From the NCBI GenBank assembly GCA_026936335.1, contig JAPMXV010000071.1, positions 228,756 to 292,755 of the forward strand: a stretch of 64,000 nt of DNA, written 5' to 3'. Shown one piece after another: positions 31,901-41,139 of the stretch. The notes under the pieces were generated by a model. The model saw only the letters and a list, made by a program, of their open reading frames with translations, searched no databases and had not been told where the DNA came from. Source of the DNA: Mantamonas sphyraenae. Its lineage: Eukaryota > CRuMs > Mantamonadidae. Within the stretch, counting starts at the first letter, position 1. Every line of letters begins with the position of its first letter. The position numbers and the translations under genes were made by a program.

Positions 31901-34900
31901 TGGCGAGGTAGTCGCCCGGAAGGACCTGCGGGTTGCCAAGCAAGGAAATGACGAGGGTCTTGTCGTTGGACCAGACGCACTGGGCCATGTTGCCAAGCTG
32001 GGGCAGGCTCGGGGCAGCAATGACGGCTGCACAGGAGGCCGTGCCTACGAGGCCACCACGGTTTGTGTCGATGTCAAATGCAAGGAGGAGCTGGGCTCCC
32101 GAGTTTGCAAAGCGCACGCTCTGGAGCACAGGGGCAGGCGAGATTTCGCAAGCCTGGCCGGTGAAGCCGTTCTGGCAGATGCAGGTGCCGTTGGAGAGGC
32201 ACTGTCCGCGCAGGTTGCACTCGTTGCCTTGGCCACCTGCGCACTCACGCACCTTGCAGTCGATTCCCTTGAAGCCCTGGTTGCAGTTGCATGTGCCGTC
32301 CTGGTTGCAAGGCTGGCCACTGCAGTTGCCCGGGCAGTTTTGGACCATGCAGACACCCATGGTGTTGCGTGTCCAACCGGGGTCACAGACACAGACACTT
32401 GCGTTGACGCAGTTGCCTTGGCCGCAACCCGCAGACGGGCACGAGTTGTTCATGGGTGTCACCTGGACGTTGATCATGGCCATGTCGCTCTGAGGTCCAC
32501 CTTGTCCGAGTTCTCCTTCGTCGGAAACCCAGACCTTGACAGAGTCGGCGCCAGAGTACATCATGTCGGGACGGTAGCGCATGTTGCCGAGGAGACCGTT
32601 GAGGGTGCTCGGGGTGGCGACAAGGCTAATCATCTTGGAGTTGGGAGCGCCAGCTGCGACCTGGGCACCAGCGACGCCAGCCGGAAAGAGGATGACGCCG
32701 TGCATGGCTGAAATGTTGAGCTTGAGGTTGGTTGCGTCGATGTCTGCAACAGAGACGCCCGCAATGGCTACGTCGTTGGGTGCGGTGACTTGCACAGGCT
32801 GCTGGGTGGTCACGGTGAGCACCGGCGCGTCGTTGACGGGCAGGACGTTGATTGCAAGCGCCTTTTGGTCGTCCTTGGGACCTCCAACGCCCGTGTTACC
32901 GAGATCGGTGACGTTGACGTAGAGCATCTCTGGCATGCCCTGCGTGGAGAAGTAGTTTGCGTTGGGGCGATACACAAGGGACTTGAGGGCGTTGTTGACC
33001 CACCAGAGGGAGGCATCGAACACGGCCTGGCCTGCGGGAACACCTGACTGCAGGTTGAGCATGGTGGTGTTTGAGATGGACACGTGGCCGTGGGTGGCCC
33101 AGACGCGGACACGCAAGTTGGCCATGCCAACGTCGGGGTCCTGGACGGAGATGGGCGGGACCATGTTGTTCATACTGTCCTCCTGGACGGTGTAGGGAGA
33201 AGGCAGATGGATGACAGGAGCCTGGTTGGTGGGGTTTGCAGTCACCGTGATGTTGACCATGGACATGGCGGTCTCCGGGCCCATGCCCTTGTTGGAATTG
33301 TCGTTGACCCAGACCTTGAGCATATCGACGCCAGAGAAACCATTGTTGGGGGTGTACACAAGCATCTGTGAGGCACGATCAAGGTTGGTGACGTTACCAG
33401 TGAGGGAAAGCATGGGTGCAGGTGTACCCGGAGTGCCAGCGACCCACTGGATGCCCATGGGCATGGACTGGAAAGACAGGACGCCGTGCTTGACGCTGAT
33501 GTTGACCATCATGTTACCGTGCATGACATCAATGTCAGAAACACGGACAACGATGTTGAGAGCGGCACCCTCTTGGACCGAAAGCGGAGAGGACGGGAGG
33601 CCAATCTGAGGCGGAGCGTTGACGCCGTTGACCTGGACGCCGAGATTGGCCATGGCTGTCTGAGGACCACCTGCGCCAGCATTGCCAAGGTCAGAAACCC
33701 AAACCTTGATGACTTCGTCCATCATGGGCTGTGTGTAGAAGTTGGGATCCGGAGTGTACTTGAGTGCGGCCAAAGCGGAATTGATGGCAGCACGCGGGCC
33801 TACAAACGACCAGAGACGGGGCATCATCGGGGGCATTGGGCCCTGAGGCAACATGTTGATGCCAGCAGTGGAACCAAAGAAAATGGTGCCATGCATGGTG
33901 GTGAGGTTAACCTGAAGTTGGTCGGCGCCACCAACGGCGTCGACGTCGGCCACAACGATAGCTGGGACGGTGTTGTTGACGCTGTCTTCAAGCACTGTGA
34001 ATGGTGACGGCACAGTGATCACAGGTCCATCGTTCAGAGGGTTGACCGTCACGGGGATGTTCAGCGTGGCCATCGTCTCGCCACCTGTGCCAGTGTATCC
34101 GCGGTCGCGGCACTTGATCTCCACGTTGCCCTGTCCAGCAAAGTTCGGCGCCGGGATGAAGCGCACCAGCGGGTTGGCAAACGCGTTGTTGAAGCCAGCG
34201 ACCGTGGCGTTGAAGCTGAACCACGACTCGGTGCCCGAGAACGTGGATCCAAACACAAGGCTGCCTGCAGACAGGAGCTGCACGGCGCCGTTCGAGACGG
34301 ACACAGTGCAGTTCATCATGCCGCCGTTCAGGTCGACATCAGCCACTGTGATGCTGCCACCCAGTGCGTTGGAGCCGCCGCTGCTGTCCTCGGCCACAGT
34401 CCACGACGTGGTGGCTGCGGTCAGTGTCAGTGCATCGTTCACGGCGGTCACCGTCACGGGGATGTTCAGCGTGGCCATCGTCTCGCCACCAGCTCCCATG
34501 TAACCGCGGTCGCGGCACTTGATCTCCACGTTGCCCTGTCCAGCAAAGTTCGGCGCCGGGATGAAGCGCACCAACGGGTTGGCAAACGCGTTGTTGAAGC
34601 CCGAAACCGTTGCGTTGAAGCTGAACCACGACTCGGTGCCCGAGAACGTGGATCCAAACACAAGGCTGCCTGCAGACAGGAGCTGCACAGCGCCGTTCGA
34701 GACGGACACGGTGCAGTTCATCATGCCGCCGTTGAGGTCGACATCAGCCACTGTGATGCTACCACCCAGTGCGTTGGAGCCGCCGCTGCTGTCCTCAGCC
34801 ACAGTCCACGACGTGGTGGCTGCGGTCAGTGTCAGCGCATCGTTCACGGCAGTCACCGTCACGGGGATGTTCAGCGTGGCCATCGTCTCGCCACCTGTGC

Positions 34901-37900
34901 CAGTGTATCCGCGGTCGCGGCACTTGATCTCCACGTTGCCCTGTCCAGCAAAGTTCGGCGCCGGGATGAAGCGCACCAACGGGTTGGCAAACGCGTTGTT
35001 GAAGCCAGCGACCGTGGCGTTGAAGCTGAACCACGACTCGGTGCCCGAGAACGTGGATCCAAACACAAGGCTGCCTGCAGACAGGAGCTGCACGGCGCCG
35101 TTCGAGACGGACACGGTGCAGTTCATCATGCCGCCGTTGAGGTCGACATCAGCCACTGTGATGCTGCCACCCAGTGCGTTCGAGCCGCCACTGCTGTCCT
35201 CGGCCACAGTCCACGACGTGGTGGCTGCAGTCAGTGTCAGCGCATCGTTCACGGCGGTCACCGTCACGGGGATGTTCAGCGTGGCCATCGTCTCGCCACC
35301 AGCTCCCATGTAACCGCGGTCGCGGCACTTGATCTCCACGTTGCCCTGTCCAGCAAAGTTCGGCGCCGGGATGAAGCGCACCAACGGGTTGGCAAACGCG
35401 TTGTTGAAGCCCGAAACCGTTGCGTTGAAGCTGAACCACGACTCGGTGCCCGAGAACGTGGATCCAAACACAAGGCTGCCTGCAGACAGGAGCTGCACAG
35501 CGCCGTTCGAGACGGACACGGTGCAGTTCATCATGCCGCCGTTGAGGTCGACATCAGCCACTGTGATGCTACCACCCAGTGCGTTGGAGCCGCCGCTGCT
35601 GTCCTCAGCCACAGTCCACGACGTGGTGGCTGCAGTCAGTGTCAGCGCATCGTTCACGGCAGTCACCGTCACGGGGATGTTCAGCGTGGCCATCGTCTCG
35701 CCACCTGTGCCAGTGTATCCGCGGTCGCGGCACTTGATCTCCACGTTGCCCTGTCCAGCAAAGTTCGGCGCCGGAATGAAGCGCACCAGCGGGTTGGCAA
35801 ACGCGTTGTTGAAGCCAGCGACCGTGGCGTTGAAGCTGAACCACGACTCGGTGCCCGAGAACGTGGATCCAAACACGAGGCTGCCTGCAGACAGGAGCTG
35901 CACGGCGCCGTTCGAGACGGACACGGTGCAGTTCATCATGCCGCCGTTGAGGTCGACATCAGCCACTGTGATGCTGCCACCCAGTGCGTTGGAGCCGCCG
36001 CTGCTGTCCTCGGCCACAGTCCACGACGTGGTGGCTGCGGTCAGTGTCAGTGCATCGTTCACGGCGGTCACCGTCACGGGGATGTTCAGCGTGGCCATCG
36101 TCTCGCCACCGGCTCCCATGTAACCGCGGTCGCGGCACTTGATCTCCACGTTGCCCTGTCCAGCAAAGTTCGGCGCCGGGATGAAGCGCACCAACGGGTT
36201 CGCAAACGCGTTGTTGAAGCCCGAAACCGTTGCGTTGAAGCTGAACCACGACTCGGTGCCCGAGAACGTGGATCCAAACACAAGGCTGCCTGCAGACAGG
36301 AGCTGCACGGCGCCGTTCGAGACGGACACGGTGCAGTTCATCATGCCGCCGTTCAGGTCGACATCAGCCACTGTGATGCTGCCACCCAGTGCGTTGGAGC
36401 CGCCGCTGCTGTCCTCGGCCACAGTCCACGACGTGGTGGCTGCAGTCAGTGTCAGCGCATCGTTCACGGCAGTCACCGTCACGGGGATGTTCAGCGTGGC
36501 CATCGTTTCGCCACCTGTGCCAGTGTATCCGCGGTCGCGGCACTTGATCTCCACGTTGCCCTGTCCGGCAAAGTTCGGCGCCGGAATGAAGCGCACCAAC
36601 GGGTTCGCAAACGCGTTGTTGAAGCCAGCGACCGTGGCGTTGAAGCTGAACCACGACTCGGTGCCCGAGAACGTGGATCCAAACACAAGGCTGCCTGCAG
36701 ACAGGAGCTGCACGGCGCCGTTCGAGACGGACACAGTGCAGTTCATCATGCCGCCGTTGAGGTCGACATCAGCCACTGTGATGCTGCCACCCAGTGCGTT
36801 GGAGCCGCCGCTGCTGTCCTCGGCCACAGTCCACGACGTGGTGGCTGCAGTCAGTGTCAGCGCATCGTTCACGGCAGTCACCGTCACGGGGATGTTCAGC
36901 GTGGCCATCGTTTCGCCACCTGTGCCAGTGTATCCGCGGTCGCGGCACTTGATCTCCACGTTGCCCTGTCCAGCAAAGTTCGGCGCCGGAATGAAGCGCA
37001 CCAACGGGTTCGCAAACGCGTTGTTGAAGCCCGAAACCGTTGCGTTGAAGCTGAACCAAGACTCGGTGCCCGAGAACGTGGATCCAAACACAAGGCTGCC
37101 TGCAGACAGGAGCTGCACGGCGCCGTTCGAGACGGACACGGTGCAGTTCATCATGCCGCCGTTCAGGTCGACATCAGCCACTGTGATGCTGCCACCCAGT
37201 GCGTTGGAGCCGCCGCTGCTGTCCTCGGCCACAGTCCACGACGTGGTGGCTGCAGTCAGTGTCAGCGCGTCGTTCACGGCAGTCACCGTCACGGGGATGT
37301 TCAGCGTGGCCATCGTCTCGCCACCTGTGCCAGTGTATCCGCGGTCGCGGCACTTGATCTCCACGTTGCCCTGTCCAGCAAAGTTCGTTGCCGGGATGAA
37401 GCGCACCAACGGGTTGGCAAACGCGTTGTTGAAGCCCGAAACCGTTGCGTTGAAGCTGAACCACGACTCGGTGCCCGAGAACGTGGATCCAAACACGAGG
37501 CTGCCTGCAGACAGGAGCTGCACGGCGCCGTTCGAGACGGACACGGTGCAGTTCATCATGCCGCCGTTGAGGTCGACATCAGCCACTGTGATGCTACCAC
37601 CCAGTGCGTTGGAGCCGCCGCTGCTGTCCTCAGCCACAGTCCACGACGTGGTGGCTGCAGTCAGTGTCAGCGCATCGTTCACGGCAGTCACCGTCACGGG
37701 GATGTTCAGCGTGGCCATCGTCTCGCCACCTGTGCCAGTGTATCCGCGGTCGCGGCACTTGATCTCCACGTTGCCCTGTCCGGCAAAGTTCGGCGCCGGG
37801 ATGAAGCGCACCAACGGGTTGGCAAACGCGTTGTTGAAGCCAGCGACCGTGGCGTTGAAGCTGAACCACGACTCGGTGCCCGAGAACGTGGATCCGAACA

Positions 37901-39317
37901 CAAGGCTGCCTGCAGACAGGAGCTGCACGGCGCCGTTCGAGACGGACACGGTGCAGTTCATCATGCCGCCGTTGAGGTCGACATCAGCCACTGTGATGCT
38001 GCCACCCAGTGCGTTGGAGCCGCCGCTGCTGTCCTCGGCCACAGTCCACGACGTGGTGGCTGCAGTCAGTGTCAGCGCGTCGTTCACGGCAGTCACCGTC
38101 ACGGGGATGTTCAGCGTGGCCATCGTTTCGCCACCTGTGCCAGTGTATCCGCGGTCGCGGCACTTGATCTCCACGTTGCCCTGTCCAGCAAAGTTCGGCG
38201 CCGGGATGAAGCGCACCAACGGGTTGGCAAACGCGTTGTTGAAGCCAGCGACCGTGGCGTTGAAGCTGAACCACGACTCGGTGCCCGAGAACGTGGATCC
38301 AAACACAAGGCTGCCTGCAGACAGGAGCTGCACGGCGCCGTTCGAGACGGACACAGTGCAGTTCATCATGCCGCCGTTGAGGTCGACATCAGCCACTGTG
38401 ATGCTGCCACCCAGTGCGTTGGAGCCGCCGCTGCTGTCCTCGGCCACAGTCCACGACGTGGTGGCTGCAGTCAGTGTCAGCGCATCGTTTACGGCAGTCA
38501 CCGTCACGGGGATGTTCAGCGTGGCCATCGTCTCGCCACCTGTGCCAGTGTATCCGCGGTCGCGGCACTTGATCTCCACGTTGCCCTGTCCAGCAAAGTT
38601 CGGCGACGGGATGAAGCGCACCAACGGGTTGGCAAACGCGTTGTTGAAGCCAGCGACCGTGGCGTTGAAGCTGAACCACGACTCGGTGCCCGAGAACGTG
38701 GATCCAAACACAAGGCTGCCTGCAGACAGGAGCTGCACAGCGCCGTTCGAGACGGACACAGTGCAGTTCATCATGCCGCCGTTGAGGTCGACATCAGCCA
38801 CTGTGATGCTGCCACCCAGTGCGTTCGAGCCGCCGCTGCTGTCCTCAGCCACAGTCCACGACGTGGTGGCTGCGGTCAGTGTCAGCGCATCGTTCACGGC
38901 AGTCACAACGATGTTGAACTCGTAGGTTGTGATTGTTGTGTTGGACGGGTTTGCCGCCGTTACAACGATTTGAGCGTTGCCGTTGTAGTTCGTGTCCGGG
39001 GTGTACACGATGTTTTGCAAGTAGTTGTTCGCATCCGTCACTGAGGAGTTGAAGGTGAAGAAGTTGGTGTTGTTTGCACCACTTGATATCGGGATGGAGG
39101 CGTTGCTCACTGCCAACACTCCGTTGATGGTCGAGGTCACGGTCACATTCACCGACTCGTGGTCGGGAGAAGATACTGTGAACGAGACGCTCGTGGACGA
39201 GTCCTCGTTGATGGTCACAGGTCCAGCTGGTGTGCTCGACAGCGTGGGTGCGAGTGCAGCCAAGCTTCCGGCGACCACGAAACACAGCAAAAACACATAA
39301 ATGTGCACTTTGGACAT
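28947..39317 (-). CDS. Giant repeat-containing REJ/GPS surface receptor
   Basis: Single 10.4-kb exon, 3,456 residues from the ATG at 39317 (upstream in-frame triplets are GTG). Order: signal peptide (MSKVHIYVFLLCFVVAGSLA); one divergent leading unit with TINEDSSTSVSF; twelve 135-residue repeats (about residues 140-1759), each with WTVAEDSSGG and CRDRGYTGTGGET; then about four looser cadherin/CSPG-like units (IHLPSPYTVQEDS type) to about 2290. EGF-like modules follow at about 2290-2395 (CVCDPGWTRNTMGVC, CNCNQGFKGIDC, CICQNGFTGQAC). Next are a REJ/PKD-like region at about 2500-3020, a GAIN-like segment, and a GPS motif (CECDHLTEFAMIKV) near 3330. One transmembrane helix (VLIVIGAILFGAGLTLYGL) and a 50-residue cytoplasmic tail end the protein. 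Inferred role: adhesion or mating/self recognition. Unlike polycystin-1 it has only one membrane pass after the GPS. Confidence 0.9.
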   Translation of the reverse strand: MSKVHIYVFLLCFVVAGSLAALAPTLSSTPAGPVTINEDSSTSVSFTVSSPDHESVNVTVTSTINGVLAVSNASIPISSGANNTNFFTFNSSVTDANNYLQNIVYTPDTNYNGNAQIVVTAANPSNTTITTYEFNIVVTAVNDALTLTAATTSWTVAEDSSGGSNALGGSITVADVDLNGGMMNCTVSVSNGAVQLLSAGSLVFGSTFSGTESWFSFNATVAGFNNAFANPLVRFIPSPNFAGQGNVEIKCRDRGYTGTGGETMATLNIPVTVTAVNDALTLTAATTSWTVAEDSSGGSNALGGSITVADVDLNGGMMNCTVSVSNGAVQLLSAGSLVFGSTFSGTESWFSFNATVAGFNNAFANPLVRFIPAPNFAGQGNVEIKCRDRGYTGTGGETMATLNIPVTVTAVNDALTLTAATTSWTVAEDSSGGSNALGGSITVADVDLNGGMMNCTVSVSNGAVQLLSAGSLVFGSTFSGTESWFSFNATVAGFNNAFANPLVRFIPAPNFAGQGNVEIKCRDRGYTGTGGETMATLNIPVTVTAVNDALTLTAATTSWTVAEDSSGGSNALGGSITVADVDLNGGMMNCTVSVSNGAVQLLSAGSLVFGSTFSGTESWFSFNATVSGFNNAFANPLVRFIPATNFAGQGNVEIKCRDRGYTGTGGETMATLNIPVTVTAVNDALTLTAATTSWTVAEDSSGGSNALGGSITVADVDLNGGMMNCTVSVSNGAVQLLSAGSLVFGSTFSGTESWFSFNATVSGFNNAFANPLVRFIPAPNFAGQGNVEIKCRDRGYTGTGGETMATLNIPVTVTAVNDALTLTAATTSWTVAEDSSGGSNALGGSITVADVDLNGGMMNCTVSVSNGAVQLLSAGSLVFGSTFSGTESWFSFNATVAGFNNAFANPLVRFIPAPNFAGQGNVEIKCRDRGYTGTGGETMATLNIPVTVTAVNDALTLTAATTSWTVAEDSSGGSNALGGSITVADVDLNGGMMNCTVSVSNGAVQLLSAGSLVFGSTFSGTESWFSFNATVSGFNNAFANPLVRFIPAPNFAGQGNVEIKCRDRGYMGAGGETMATLNIPVTVTAVNDALTLTAATTSWTVAEDSSGGSNALGGSITVADVDLNGGMMNCTVSVSNGAVQLLSAGSLVFGSTFSGTESWFSFNATVAGFNNAFANPLVRFIPAPNFAGQGNVEIKCRDRGYTGTGGETMATLNIPVTVTAVNDALTLTAATTSWTVAEDSSGGSNALGGSITVADVDLNGGMMNCTVSVSNGAVQLLSAGSLVFGSTFSGTESWFSFNATVSGFNNAFANPLVRFIPAPNFAGQGNVEIKCRDRGYMGAGGETMATLNIPVTVTAVNDALTLTAATTSWTVAEDSSGGSNALGGSITVADVDLNGGMMNCTVSVSNGAVQLLSAGSLVFGSTFSGTESWFSFNATVAGFNNAFANPLVRFIPAPNFAGQGNVEIKCRDRGYTGTGGETMATLNIPVTVTAVNDALTLTAATTSWTVAEDSSGGSNALGGSITVADVDLNGGMMNCTVSVSNGAVQLLSAGSLVFGSTFSGTESWFSFNATVSGFNNAFANPLVRFIPAPNFAGQGNVEIKCRDRGYMGAGGETMATLNIPVTVTAVNDALTLTAATTSWTVAEDSSGGSNALGGSITVADVDLNGGMMNCTVSVSNGAVQLLSAGSLVFGSTFSGTESWFSFNATVAGFNNAFANPLVRFIPAPNFAGQGNVEIKCRDRGYTGTGGETMATLNIPVTVNPLNDGPVITVPSPFTVLEDSVNNTVPAIVVADVDAVGGADQLQVNLTTMHGTIFFGSTAGINMLPQGPMPPMMPRLWSFVGPRAAINSALAALKYTPDPNFYTQPMMDEVIKVWVSDLGNAGAGGPQTAMANLGVQVNGVNAPPQIGLPSSPLSVQEGAALNIVVRVSDIDVMHGNMMVNISVKHGVLSFQSMPMGIQWVAGTPGTPAPMLSLTGNVTNLDRASQMLVYTPNNGFSGVDMLKVWVNDNSNKGMGPETAMSMVNITVTANPTNQAPVIHLPSPYTVQEDSMNNMVPPISVQDPDVGMANLRVRVWATHGHVSISNTTMLNLQSGVPAGQAVFDASLWWVNNALKSLVYRPNANYFSTQGMPEMLYVNVTDLGNTGVGGPKDDQKALAINVLPVNDAPVLTVTTQQPVQVTAPNDVAIAGVSVADIDATNLKLNISAMHGVILFPAGVAGAQVAAGAPNSKMISLVATPSTLNGLLGNMRYRPDMMYSGADSVKVWVSDEGELGQGGPQSDMAMINVQVTPMNNSCPSAGCGQGNCVNASVCVCDPGWTRNTMGVCMVQNCPGNCSGQPCNQDGTCNCNQGFKGIDCKVRECAGGQGNECNLRGQCLSNGTCICQNGFTGQACEISPAPVLQSVRFANSGAQLLLAFDIDTNRGGLVGTASCAAVIAAPSLPQLGNMAQCVWSNDKTLVISLLGNPQVLPGDYLAIRPGVLAAKGTTSGPYVMANMTVAGAAAPVAPVPVVNAPTTVAFCDAVRIDLQASTGSGGRPFEVHWRVQGMTPNKMALQQFLAGLSGPGRLAFDLSPALLNTSNARYELCVTLTNFLNKSTEQCFSIFKSALALPSVSIAGPQNIAGPLRAFGLTLEGVAQLPSCSVPGVALPQLAFEWVVANGPALPSDVFTNRRSLVIPRDVLRPNTTYELVFVASIVGSPQLAANASVSVDVSFADIVAVIANGNRAIGTAQSLVLNASASFDPDRQPGAFNYAWSCALVGGGACQNQLTSSALSLASSEAVTVGANVLAVGAYEFSVTVSKAGRTSASTTVTIVVRAGAPPSVAIAPLGVKSVLAKNRLLLEGTAQSSSGAPLQLQWSVAGNQLDLSSSAVVASPARGLVLAIRENVLQPQTYVFRLTATDNNGAGYAEISVDVNAPPQGGSVSVSPSTGVELNTTFTLTTTGWSDRAEDAPFSYSYGYVQNNVPVVLASRVSRSEFRTQLPEGTLTLFAVAIDNQGAVSGRVTTTATVSALAGPQDQVLNTLDTKANQQIDEALQQGDLQSLLSISISFSTSLNRISPADSQNRAKAQAIRAKVLDAVRQSVENSTVADTETLGQLSQATKLASRDEELPPKEQRQVLSSIKTLVQAARSGSLFVDDTAAGDIVGSLDNVFKATPIFNNTRTQQSTSELRSVMKDIVDNVRALTDALQNSVACDGDARSASGDAMDVRVEKTSPSKLGAGHLLRSGTGASFQMPASAFNSSSDCRGSNMYSFPRNIREYAEAVETGSGVVALDFSGVDVKNLKQPIRIVLPVTSAPNGSQRADCQFFNETTERYSNAGCTTASANATHVVCECDHLTEFAMIKVTVNTDPSSTPTPTPSTSSSPSSSASPTPSPTTPAQLEVWAQVLIVIGAILFGAGLTLYGLHKRGYITIDPRIIKRKNSVAPEDVEMQNQTNGGEGASPAAPASGVGAPAGEQKE
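34041..38900 (-). repeat. Twelve tandem 405-bp coding repeats with 810-bp higher-order period
   Basis: Exactly spaced 405-bp units, all in frame, within the giant receptor gene. Two unit types alternate in the 3' part of the gene. One reads YTGTGG with TVAGFNN and the other YMGAGG with TVSGFNN. The nucleotide marker for the second type (agctcccatgtaacc or its ggctcccatg variant) recurs near 34490, 35300 and 36110, 810 bp apart. Confidence 0.95.
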
Positions 39318-39756
39318 GACTGTGGGGTGGACAACGAGTGAGAACGGTGGTCTCACAGGGTGTCAGTCGATGGGGGATTCACAGTGCACGGGCGTCCAGC
39401 GAGTGCCGTATTTGGAACCCGAGCGTTTTTTCTCAGTGCGCGCCTTTCCTCTTGTGGCAAGAGGCGAGGGAAGGCGTAGATGCACTTGTCGGGGCGCGTA
39501 TGCCTCCCAACACAAAGCAGCAGCTCTCCCGCTTCCACATGGTGCACATGTGGCGAACAGCCATCGTGTTGACGGGCCGAAACGCGAGATGCAAACCACG
39601 CCGATTTTGGATTGGGATTTTGCGTTTCGGGCCGCCGTTACTCTGCTCTCCCTATATGTGCACACGATCCAGTACAGGCGCACACATCCTCACACTCTTT
39701 ACACAACGACACACCCGACACATAGCTGCATTCCAACAACATGTCACGCACCTCGA
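39318..39756. other. 439-bp intergenic region upstream of the giant receptor
   Basis: Lies between the receptor start and the stop of the ankyrin gene upstream on the same strand, so it should hold the receptor promoter. Short open frames occur but none looks coding. I see no repeat or RNA gene. Confidence 0.5.
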
Positions 39757-41094
39757 TCACGTTTTTTCGTTGGGTCCCCCCTCGTCTGCGTCGTTTCCCT
39801 TCTGCACAGGCAGGGCTGGTTCCTGCTCCACGAGGTGCTGGATCACGCGCTCCACCAGCTCGTCTGGGAGTGTGCACCACTCGTGTGTGGGCCTGTAGGC
39901 GTCCATCCCTCCGGCCTCGAACATCAGCTCGCGCTCCTCGCCGTTCATGGTCAGCAACACCTCCAACTCGGTGTCGAGAGCACTGCTGGATGCAAGGTGT
40001 ACATCATGGGACCACGGAGTATGCACAGGAATGGCCTCGGAAGCCCCGAAGCGACGCAATAGTCGACACATGGCCAGATCTCCCGTGTTCCAGGCATTGT
40101 GAAGGTGAAGACACTGAATAACATGACCATGGTCACCATCGTTGAGAACAGGGAGGGTTGCACCTGATCCAAGAAGCAGCTTTGCCATGCCGATGTTGCG
40201 GCTTTCGCAGGCAAAGTCGACAGCACAGCGCTTGTCAGTGTTTCGCTGAACATCCAGGTTGGGATGGTGTTGCAAGAGAAGCTGAAGGACATGTTCATGC
40301 TCGTTGCGAGCAGCCTCAATGACTGCGGTGCTGTTTCCAGAGGAAGTTGCGTCAACGTCAGCGCCGGCATCGAGCAATGTTTGGACGATTTCGATCCATC
40401 CCAATCGTGCAGCCCACATGAGAGGAGTCCAGTGGACATTTTCTGTGCGGGCATTCGGATCTGCACCGAGGTTGAGAAGCAGGCGGACGCAGTCGAGGTG
40501 GTTGTTGCGGCTGGCGTAGTGGAGAGCAGTGGCCCCAATGTCGGAACAGGGGGCTTGCAGGTCTTGACCTTCATCAGCACATTGTTGAATGGCGTAGCAG
40601 TCTCCCACAAAGGCAGCAGCATGGATCCCTCGTGCTGTGTCCACAACTCCTTGCTCGCGGCAGATGTCCACGACGTTGTTGATGGCCTCAAAGAGCCTTC
40701 CCGACTGCTTCAGATGTCCATTGTACGTGAGCGATGGCATGAGCAGCAGAGCAAGGTTTGCATGCGTCATAGGGGCGTCCTTTTCCGGAGGCTCGTAGGC
40801 GAGCGCCTCGATGGGGATGGAGGCCTCCGTGGAGGCCTTGTATGCAGCGAGCAACCCCGTGCGCTGTGTGTGCAAGTGTGCGCTCATGACAGCGACACAG
40901 GCGGCATCGAGCGCCGATGACGTCAGTGACATTCGCAGAAAGATGATTCCGCCGTCGTTTTGACGCCATGTCCACAGACCGTGCGTGACCTTGGTGACAT
41001 CCGGATGTTCTTCGATGATGTCAATGACATCCAAACGGTACCGGGCCAACGCACTGATGCGGACACAAAGACGAGGAGTTGAACTGAAGGACAT
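39757..41094 (-). CDS. Ankyrin-repeat protein with family-specific C-terminal motif
   Basis: Single exon, 445 residues. About five ankyrin repeats fill residues 155-370, the clearest being TALHYASRNNHLDCVRLLLN, TPLMWAARLGWIEIVQTLLD and TAVIEAARNEHEHVLQLLL. The N-terminal about 150 residues are not recognised. The last 65 residues carry TMNGEERELMFEAGGMDAY and WCTLPDELVERVIQHL. This motif recurs in the ankyrin/LRR protein at 51129-53351 and in two broken copies near the telomere, so the four define a local gene family. No signal peptide or membrane segment, so it is probably a cytosolic binding protein. Only 45 bp separates it from the SRP68 stop. Confidence 0.86.
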   Translation of the reverse strand: MSFSSTPRLCVRISALARYRLDVIDIIEEHPDVTKVTHGLWTWRQNDGGIIFLRMSLTSSALDAACVAVMSAHLHTQRTGLLAAYKASTEASIPIEALAYEPPEKDAPMTHANLALLLMPSLTYNGHLKQSGRLFEAINNVVDICREQGVVDTARGIHAAAFVGDCYAIQQCADEGQDLQAPCSDIGATALHYASRNNHLDCVRLLLNLGADPNARTENVHWTPLMWAARLGWIEIVQTLLDAGADVDATSSGNSTAVIEAARNEHEHVLQLLLQHHPNLDVQRNTDKRCAVDFACESRNIGMAKLLLGSGATLPVLNDGDHGHVIQCLHLHNAWNTGDLAMCRLLRRFGASEAIPVHTPWSHDVHLASSSALDTELEVLLTMNGEERELMFEAGGMDAYRPTHEWCTLPDELVERVIQHLVEQEPALPVQKGNDADEGGPNEKT

Positions 41095-41139
41095 GTATTG
41101 GGTGGCATGTCGCAGCCTCGCCGCGGTTCACCCCATTCT

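Noticed and set aside
34041-38900. CRISPR-like array
   Set aside because: Units are 405 bp, contiguous and coding, without spacers.
36139-38925. 928-codon open frame on the plus strand opposite the giant receptor repeats
   Set aside because: It is antisense to the repeat array and repeats every 135 codons only because the repeats are near-identical and stop-free in that frame. The minus-strand frame has the signal peptide, EGF, GPS and membrane helix.
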